Shown here: piece after piece, positions 59,130 through 64,000 of the stretch | Layout of the letters: each line of letters starts with the position of its first letter | Position numbering within the stretch: the first letter of the stretch is position 1 | NCBI RefSeq assembly: GCF_003259365.1 | Contig: NZ_QLLY01000014.1 | Coordinates: forward strand, 66,199-130,198 | DNA: 64,000 bases | From: Streptomyces sp. PsTaAH-137 | GTDB lineage: Bacteria > Actinomycetota > Actinomycetes > Streptomycetales > Streptomycetaceae | Direction of reading: 5' to 3' | Program-made: the position numbers and the translations under genes | Notes under the pieces: generated by a model | The model's database searches: none | What the model was told of the DNA's origin: nothing | What the model saw: the letters and a program-made list of their open reading frames with translations, nothing else

Positions 59130-59546
59130 ATGAGTGACCTGTTGGAACGACTGCGCGGACGCGGCTGGCGGATGACCGCTCAGCGCCGTGTCGTGGCCGA
59201 GGTCCTCGACGGCGACCACGTCCATCTGACGGCCGACGAGGTCCATGCCCGCGCTGTCGCGAAACTGCCCGAGATCTCCCGCGCCACCGTCTACAACACG
59301 CTGGGCGAGATGGTGTCCCTCGGTGAGGTCATCGAGGTCGCCACGGACAAGAGGGCCAAGCGCTACGACCCGAACGCGCACCGCCCGCACCAGCACCTCG
59401 TCTGCGCGCAGTGCGGCCAGATCCGGGACGTCCACCCGACGGGCAATCCACTGATGAGCCTGCCCGACTCGGAGCGCTTCGGCTTCACGATCTCCGACGT
59501 GGAGGTCACGTACCGGGGTCTGTGCCCGGCCTGCAGCCAGCCGTAG
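59130..59546 (+). CDS. Fur-family peroxide/metal regulator (CatR/FurA type)
   Basis: 138 residues. Winged helix (GWRMTAQRRVVAEVLDGD, ISRATVYNTLGEM) and a dimerisation domain with the metal-binding HRPHQHLVCAQCGQIRDVH and C-terminal CPAC, giving two C-x2-C zinc motifs. Divergent from katG; by analogy it represses katG and itself and is inactivated by peroxide. Ends in a terminator with a T-run. Confidence 0.92.
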   Translation: MSDLLERLRGRGWRMTAQRRVVAEVLDGDHVHLTADEVHARAVAKLPEISRATVYNTLGEMVSLGEVIEVATDKRAKRYDPNAHRPHQHLVCAQCGQIRDVHPTGNPLMSLPDSERFGFTISDVEVTYRGLCPACSQP

Positions 59547-59560
59547 CCCGAGCTTTCCGG

Positions 59561-59595
59561 AGCGGCCCGCACTCTTCTCGGTGCGGGCCGCTTTT
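59561..59595 (+). terminator. fur intrinsic terminator
   Basis: AGCGGCCCGCAC (59561-59572) and GTGCGGGCCGCT (59581-59592) followed by TTTT. Confidence 0.9.
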
Positions 59596-59684
59596 GCGTG
59601 CCCCCTCCCCTCCCCCCTTCCAGAATCTGACACCCCGTCATATTCTCGCGGCGCCCACCACACATCCCGCACCCCGGAGGGCCC

Positions 59685-60443
59685 ATGCACCCCAAGCTGC
59701 ACGCCCACGACCTCACCCGCACCTTCGGCCCCACCCACGCCCTCGGCCCCCTGGACCTGACCGTCGCCCCCGGCGAATTCGTCTGCGTGGTGGGCCCGTC
59801 GGGCTGCGGCAAGTCCACCCTCCTGCGCATCGCGGCGGGCCTGACCCGCCCCTCCACCGGCACCCTGGAGATCCGCACCACCAGTCCCCGCCCGGCCGCC
59901 ATGATCTTCCAGGACTACGGCATCTACGACTGGAAGACGGTGCTGGCCAACGTCCGCTTCGGCCTGGACGTCCAGAAGGCCCCGCGCAAAGAGGCGAACG
60001 CCCGGGCCCACGACTGGCTGACCCGCATGGGCCTCGCCGACTTCGCCGGCGCCTACCCCTCCGCGCTCTCCGGGGGCATGCGCCAGCGCGTGGCGATCGC
60101 CCGGGCCCTGGCGGTGGAGCCCGAGATCCTGCTCATGGACGAGCCCTTCGCCGCGCTCGACGCCCAGCTCCGCACCATCCTCCAGGACGAGCTCCTGGCC
60201 CTGACCCAGTCGACACGGACCACGACCCTGTTCATCACGCACAGCCTGGAGGAGGCGATCGTCCTCGGCGACCGCGTCCTGGTGATGTCGGCCCGTCCGG
60301 GCCGGGTGATCGCCGAGCGCCGCCCGCCGTTCCCCCGGCCGCGTACCGGGGACATCCGCTCCACTCCCGAATTCACCCACCTCAAGGGCGAGTTGTGGGA
60401 CCTGCTGCGCGGCGAGGTGCACCAGGAGGCGATCCCGGCATGA
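59685..60443 (+). CDS. ABC transporter ATP-binding protein (SsuB/TauB type)
   Basis: 252 residues. Walker A GPSGCGKSTLLRIAAGL, Q-loop MIFQDYGIYDWKTV, signature ALSGGMRQRVAIARAL, Walker B ILLMDEPFAALDAQ and H-loop FITHSLEEA. Closest to the nitrate/sulfonate/taurine import group. First gene of a three-gene operon; the stop overlaps the permease ATG. Confidence 0.93.
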   Translation: MHPKLHAHDLTRTFGPTHALGPLDLTVAPGEFVCVVGPSGCGKSTLLRIAAGLTRPSTGTLEIRTTSPRPAAMIFQDYGIYDWKTVLANVRFGLDVQKAPRKEANARAHDWLTRMGLADFAGAYPSALSGGMRQRVAIARALAVEPEILLMDEPFAALDAQLRTILQDELLALTQSTRTTTLFITHSLEEAIVLGDRVLVMSARPGRVIAERRPPFPRPRTGDIRSTPEFTHLKGELWDLLRGEVHQEAIPA

Positions 60444-61312
60444 CGACGACCACTCCCGCAGAAGCCACCGACGGCACCGACGTGCTGGTCCGCGCCCCGG
60501 GGCCTCAGGAACTCCACCCCGCCCGCACCCGCCGCAGGCGCCGCACCCTGGAACTCACCCTCGCCGTCGCCGTCCCGCTGCTCCTGGTCCTGCTGTGGCA
60601 ACTGGCGGCGGACCGGTCCTGGATCGACGACCGCGTCTACCCGGCCCCGTCCACGATCCTGGCCGACGGCTGGGACAGAGCCGCCGACGGAGACCTGTGG
60701 CCGGACGTGTGGGCCACCCTCAAGCGGGTCCTCGCGGGCTATGCGATCGGTACGGTGTCGGGCTATCTGCTGGGTCTGCTCATGGGTTCGATCCCCCTGA
60801 TCCGAGCGGCGCTCGAGCCCTTGCTCGACGCTCTGTACGTCGTACCCAAGCTCGCTCTCCTCCCCGTCTTCCTCAACATGTTCGGCCTCGGCGAAGGCCC
60901 TCAGATCGCACTGGTCGCGGCGACCGTTTTCTTCTTCGTGTGGATCTCAACGATGGCGGCGGTGCTCTCGGTTCCCGCCGGGCACCGGGACGCGGGACAA
61001 GTTTTCGGCGCGTCCCCGTGGCAGATGTTCCGCCACGTCCTGCTGCCCGCCTCGCTGCCCGCGGTCCTGGTCGGCGCCCGGATAGCGGCGGGCGTGGCCG
61101 TGCTCGTGATCGTCGCCTCGGAGCAGATCGCCGCGACGAACGGCCTCGGCCATCTCATCTTCGACGCGCGGGCCCTCTTCCAGAACGACGTGATGTTCGT
61201 GGGCATCGTCTGTGTCGCCGTGCTCGGCGTCGTCTTCTCCGAACTGGTCCGGCTCGCGGGCCGGTTCCTCACCCCCTGGGCGCCGCGCGACCGCGGCCGC
61301 GGCCAGTCCTGA
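60440..61312 (+). CDS. ABC transporter permease (SsuC/TauC type)
   Basis: 290 residues from ATG 60440 (ATGA overlap). Cytosolic Pro/Arg-rich N-terminus then about six membrane segments; EAA-like loop GHRDAGQVFGASPWQMFRHV. Transports with the upstream ATPase and downstream lipoprotein. Confidence 0.92.
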   Translation: MTTTTPAEATDGTDVLVRAPGPQELHPARTRRRRRTLELTLAVAVPLLLVLLWQLAADRSWIDDRVYPAPSTILADGWDRAADGDLWPDVWATLKRVLAGYAIGTVSGYLLGLLMGSIPLIRAALEPLLDALYVVPKLALLPVFLNMFGLGEGPQIALVAATVFFFVWISTMAAVLSVPAGHRDAGQVFGASPWQMFRHVLLPASLPAVLVGARIAAGVAVLVIVASEQIAATNGLGHLIFDARALFQNDVMFVGIVCVAVLGVVFSELVRLAGRFLTPWAPRDRGRGQS

Positions 61313-61344
61313 CCTCTCTTCCCGCGTCTTCGTACGGAGGTTCC

Positions 61345-62484
61345 ATGCGCACCAGACACCTGGGTACGGCCCTGCTCGCGACCGGCACCCTCCTGCTCGG
61401 CGGCGCCGCCTGCGCCCGGCACGACGACGGCGCCCCCGGCGCCACGGCGGCGCCCCGCACCGTGAAGGCCGTCGACGGCTGCGGCAAGGGCAGCTGGACC
61501 GATCCGGCGGACCTGGCGGCCGACCGCAAGCCCGCGCGCTGCGCGTCCGGCGCCCCCGCCCCCGTCAAGCTGGACCGGACCCGCAAGCTGACCATCGCGA
61601 CCGGCACCCTCAGCGCCGAGTACGTGGCACCGCTCGAAATGGCCGTCGAGAAGGGCGAGTTCAAGAAGGAGGGCCTGGACGTCACACTCAAGGTCCTGCC
61701 CACCCCCGACGCCCTCCCCCTGCTCGCCAAGGGCGACATCGACGCGCAGTGGGCGGCCCCCGAGGCGGCCGTGATGAACGGCATCCTGGGCGGCTTCGAC
61801 ATCAAGTGGGTCGCGGGCAACTTCTCCCCCGACCCGCAGTCGAAGAGCGGCCTCTGGGTGCGGCTGAAGAACGGCGAGAGCGCGTCCGGCGTCTCGATGG
61901 CGGGCCGGAAGATGGGCACGATGATCGGCAAGGGCTCGGTCATCTCGTACCCGATGAACACGGCGCTGAAGAAGCACGGCGGCGGCCTCGACAAGATCCA
62001 GTTCCAGCAGCTCGGCTCGGCGGACGTGCTGACCGCGCTGCAGAACGGCGGCGTCGACTCCGCCTGGCTGCTCGACCCGGTCTGGCGCAAGGTCGACGGC
62101 GACGCTCACTACGCGTTCCTCGGCGGCCAGCCCCTCGGCGAGCCGCTGGGCGGCCTGCTGTTCGGCCCGAACCTGCTCTCCGAGGACCCGGACGCGGGCG
62201 TGGCGTTCCTGCGGGCGTACATCCGCACGGTGAACACGTACTTCGCGGGCGACTACAAGAAGGACCCGGCCTTCGTGTCCGAGCTGGCCACTCTCCTGAA
62301 GACCGACAAGCAGGTCCTGGAGTCGACGCCCTCGCTCCGCATGGACTGGGAGATCCGGGCCGGCACGACGGACCGGCTCCAGAAGGCGTACACGGCGGCC
62401 GGGGTCTCGACGGGCGATCCGCTGCCGGAGTCGAAGACGGTGGACAGGAAGCTGTACGAGGAGGCCGTGGGCCACAAGCCGTGA
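61345..62484 (+). CDS. ABC transporter substrate-binding lipoprotein (NMT1/SsuA-like)
   Basis: 379 residues. Signal peptide MRTRHLGTALLATGTLLLGG with lipobox GAAC. A Cys-containing 55-residue segment (VDGCGKGSW to ARCASG) precedes the binding fold (VAPLEMAVEKGEFKKEGLDV, GDIDAQWAAPEAAVMNGI). Such proteins bind sulfonates, nitrate, or thiamine precursors; the substrate is not resolvable here. GGAGG precedes the ATG. Confidence 0.9.
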   Translation: MRTRHLGTALLATGTLLLGGAACARHDDGAPGATAAPRTVKAVDGCGKGSWTDPADLAADRKPARCASGAPAPVKLDRTRKLTIATGTLSAEYVAPLEMAVEKGEFKKEGLDVTLKVLPTPDALPLLAKGDIDAQWAAPEAAVMNGILGGFDIKWVAGNFSPDPQSKSGLWVRLKNGESASGVSMAGRKMGTMIGKGSVISYPMNTALKKHGGGLDKIQFQQLGSADVLTALQNGGVDSAWLLDPVWRKVDGDAHYAFLGGQPLGEPLGGLLFGPNLLSEDPDAGVAFLRAYIRTVNTYFAGDYKKDPAFVSELATLLKTDKQVLESTPSLRMDWEIRAGTTDRLQKAYTAAGVSTGDPLPESKTVDRKLYEEAVGHKP

Positions 62485-62489
62485 ACGCG

Positions 62490-62524
62490 CCGAAGCCCGG
62501 AACCTTGATGGTTCCGGGCTTCGG
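62490..62524. terminator. Terminator between ABC operon and tRNA-fMet
   Basis: CCGAAGCCCGGAACC (62490-62504) pairs perfectly with 62510-62524. Confidence 0.88.
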
Positions 62525-62532
62525 ACTTTCAG

Positions 62533-62606
62533 TAGCGGGGACAGGATTTGAACCTGCGACCTCTGGGTTATGAGCCCAGCGAGCTACCGAGCTGCTCCAC
62601 CCCGCG
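62533..62606 (-). tRNA. Initiator tRNA-fMet (CAT)
   Basis: Reads on the minus strand CGCGGGGTGGAGCAGCTCGG and onward. Anticodon CAT sits in the loop of CTGGG-CTCATAA-CCCAG with the three G:C pairs typical of initiator tRNA; T-arm contains GGTTCAAATCC. The acceptor ends C1 and T72 do not pair (C1-U72), a further initiator feature; A73 follows. CCA is not encoded (ACTG). No neighbouring integrase or duplicated end was seen. Confidence 0.96.
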
Positions 62607-62673
62607 TCGGTGAACACAACCTTACGCGCCACCCCCGACCAGCGCAAATCCCTTCCCAGCAGCCCGCCACCTC

Positions 62674-62728
62674 GGGCAATCCGCCGCCTGGGGCGGCAGG
62701 GTGGGCAAGGCGGCACCCCGGCGCGGGG
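62674..62728. repeat. 54-bp repeat element, intergenic copy
   Basis: Same element as 46006-46059, here in the 156-bp gap between the tRNA and the Sel1 gene. It starts GGGCAATCCGCCGCC, and an inner CCGCC/GGCGG can fold. Otherwise the gap is empty. Confidence 0.75.
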
Positions 62729-62762
62729 CGAGCGCTCATCGCGCCCCGGCCGACGGTCCCGC

Positions 62763-64000
62763 CTAAGCCGAAAGCTCCTGCCGCAAGGCGTCCCGCAACC
62801 GCCCGGCCCGCTCGGCGACCTCGGCCGGCCCGAGCTCCACAGCCCGGGACGCCCACTTCTGCCCAGCGGCAAGCTCCCCGCGCCGCGCACACAGCAGAGC
62901 CAGCCGCAACGCCGCCCGCCCATGCCCCGCATCGGCGGCCCGGGTCCACCACAGCGCCGCCTCCGGCTCACTGCCCTCCCGCGCGAGCAGCAGCCCGAGA
63001 TTGAACGCCCCGTTGCGCGACCCGGCCTCCGCGGCCTCCCGGTACCACCGGGCGGCCTCGACGACGTCCCCGCGCGCGGCGGCCAGCATCCCGACCCGCA
63101 CCTGCGCACGCCGGTGCCCGTGCTCGGCGGCGCGCTCGTACCACTCCTCGCACTCGCTCTTCGCCGTGACCGGCTCCCCCAGCTCGTGCCGGGGCGCGGG
63201 CGGCGTCCGCAGGTCGAGCAGCGAGGCGAGCCGGTACGCGGCCTCGGGGCTGCCCCCGCCCGCCGCACACCGCAGATGCCGCTCGGCACCCTGCTCGTCG
63301 CCGTCGCGCAGCCGTGCGATACCGGCCTGGAGCGCGGCCTCGGTGTGCCCCCCGGACGCGGCCCGCTCGTACCACTGGACCGCCTTGAGCGCGGACCCCT
63401 CGTCCTCGCGACCCGCGTAGAGGATGCCCAGGTTGAAGGCGGCGTCGACGCTGCCCGCCTCGGCCGCCTTGGAGAACCAGGGCTCGGCCCCGACCGCGTC
63501 CCCGTTCTGCAGGAGCAGCACGGCGAGCGCGTTGGCCGCCTCGCGGTGCCCCGCGTAGGCGGCGCGCCGGTACCAGTCCTCGGCCTGCGCGGTGCGCTTC
63601 TGCTCGGCGCACAGCAGCCCGAGGTTGTACGCGCCGTTGTTGTCGCCCGCGTCCATGGCGGCCCGGTACCAGCGCTCGGCGGTCTGGGTCTCGCCGCGTC
63701 CGGCGTGCAGCGCGCCCAGCGCGTTCGCGGCGTTGCCGTCGCCGTCCTGGGCGGCGCGCAGCCACCACACGGCGGCGCTCTCCTCGTCGCCCGCGTCGCG
63801 CAGCAGGAAGGCGAGGGCGCACGCGGCGCGCGGCTCGCCGTCCTTGGCGGACGTCAGGTACCAGCGGCCGGCCTCCTTCAGATCCCCGCGCTTCTCCAGG
63901 ATCGCGCCGAGGTGCAGCGCGCCCCTGCGGTGCCCGCGCGCGGCGGCCTGGCGGTACCACTGCTCGGCTTCCTCCGCCGGGTTCTTGGCGTCCCCCGCAA
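62763..64000 (-). CDS. Sel1/TPR-repeat protein, 5' partial
   Basis: At least 412 residues, open to the window edge, so the start is beyond 64000. About ten Sel1-like repeats of 36 residues on the pattern A-x-x-W-Y-R-x-A-A-x-x-G-x-x-x-A-A-x-x-L-G-x-L, for example NGAYNLGLLCAEQKRTAQAE and DAAFNLGILYAGREDE. Forms an alpha-solenoid for protein binding; the partner is unknown. An irregular insertion (RTPPAPRHELGEPVTAK) interrupts one repeat. Confidence 0.88.
   Translation of the reverse strand, partial: AGDAKNPAEEAEQWYRQAAARGHRRGALHLGAILEKRGDLKEAGRWYLTSAKDGEPRAACALAFLLRDAGDEESAAVWWLRAAQDGDGNAANALGALHAGRGETQTAERWYRAAMDAGDNNGAYNLGLLCAEQKRTAQAEDWYRRAAYAGHREAANALAVLLLQNGDAVGAEPWFSKAAEAGSVDAAFNLGILYAGREDEGSALKAVQWYERAASGGHTEAALQAGIARLRDGDEQGAERHLRCAAGGGSPEAAYRLASLLDLRTPPAPRHELGEPVTAKSECEEWYERAAEHGHRRAQVRVGMLAAARGDVVEAARWYREAAEAGSRNGAFNLGLLLAREGSEPEAALWWTRAADAGHGRAALRLALLCARRGELAAGQKWASRAVELGPAEVAERAGRLRDALRQELSA

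Noticed and set aside
62533..62728. tRNA-fMet as an integration (att) site
   Set aside because: No integrase, no duplicated tRNA end and no change in composition nearby; the flanking genes look like core genes.

Overview
This window looks like chromosomal core DNA of a Streptomyces species. It is very G+C-rich, uses GTG and occasionally TTG starts freely, has many GTGA/ATGA start-stop overlaps, and carries streptomycete hallmarks: NiSOD, DasR/DasABC, a WhiB-like protein, RsrA/SigR and an epi-isozizaene synthase/CYP170 pair. From memory the gene order resembles the S. coelicolor segment that runs from sodN through dasR, nrdABS and the albaflavenone genes to sigR and aroA. I see no insertion sequence, prophage, integrase or CRISPR array.

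Layout. 1-5408: the end of a CGNR regulator; divergent sodX/sodN (nickel superoxide dismutase maturation) with a 3' UTR that probably yields a small RNA; an ATP-grasp-like protein; a DUF952-acetyltransferase fusion; a DHFR-like/TetR divergent pair with a clear operator; a GNAT. 5409-8580: a repeat array, then an operon for a family 2B encapsulin shell and a polyprenyl synthetase, its probable cargo. 8580-16310: a small helical protein, an amidase, a PLP enzyme, an antiporter, a UBP zinc finger, anti-sigma/sigma (rshA/sigH), a lipid kinase and wblE. 16517-27496: a PdtaS-like kinase, TetR, a SIS protein, nagB, a GH3 enzyme, dasC, dasB, dasA and dasR. This is the aminosugar uptake and catabolism regulon, tied together by five DasR-type operators. 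27604-33518: a CstA/YbdD pair, a DUF3311/sodium symporter pair, a nucleoside hydrolase and a GNAT. 34369-40127: tandem NrdR boxes, a cobalamin riboswitch, nrdA, nrdB, a methyltransferase, a micro-membrane protein and nrdS. 40134-42601: the epi-isozizaene synthase and CYP170 operon. 42885-48782: def, a TPR protein, two HD-domain membrane proteins, rsrA and sigR, with a perfect SigR promoter. 48873-56722: hydrolase, SRAP, M50-like protease, aroA, rsgA, SMR exporter, TetR, hisN-like and CBS genes. 56777-64000: katG/fur divergent pair, a sulfonate-type ABC transporter, initiator tRNA and a Sel1-repeat protein that runs off the window.

Several modules are self-regulating. DasR-type sites lie upstream of dasR, dasA, nagB/SIS and the histidine kinase. 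SigR has its own promoter and a 55-residue-longer isoform. RNR expression combines a B12 riboswitch with NrdR boxes. KatG and Fur share one divergent control region.

The most unusual parts are the encapsulin/prenyltransferase operon and two repeat families. One is a 21-bp core, GCGCAGTTCCCCGCGCCCC plus TG, found in 58-bp-period arrays and in fold-back elements downstream of genes. The other is a roughly 54-bp element found once between genes and once inside a coding sequence.
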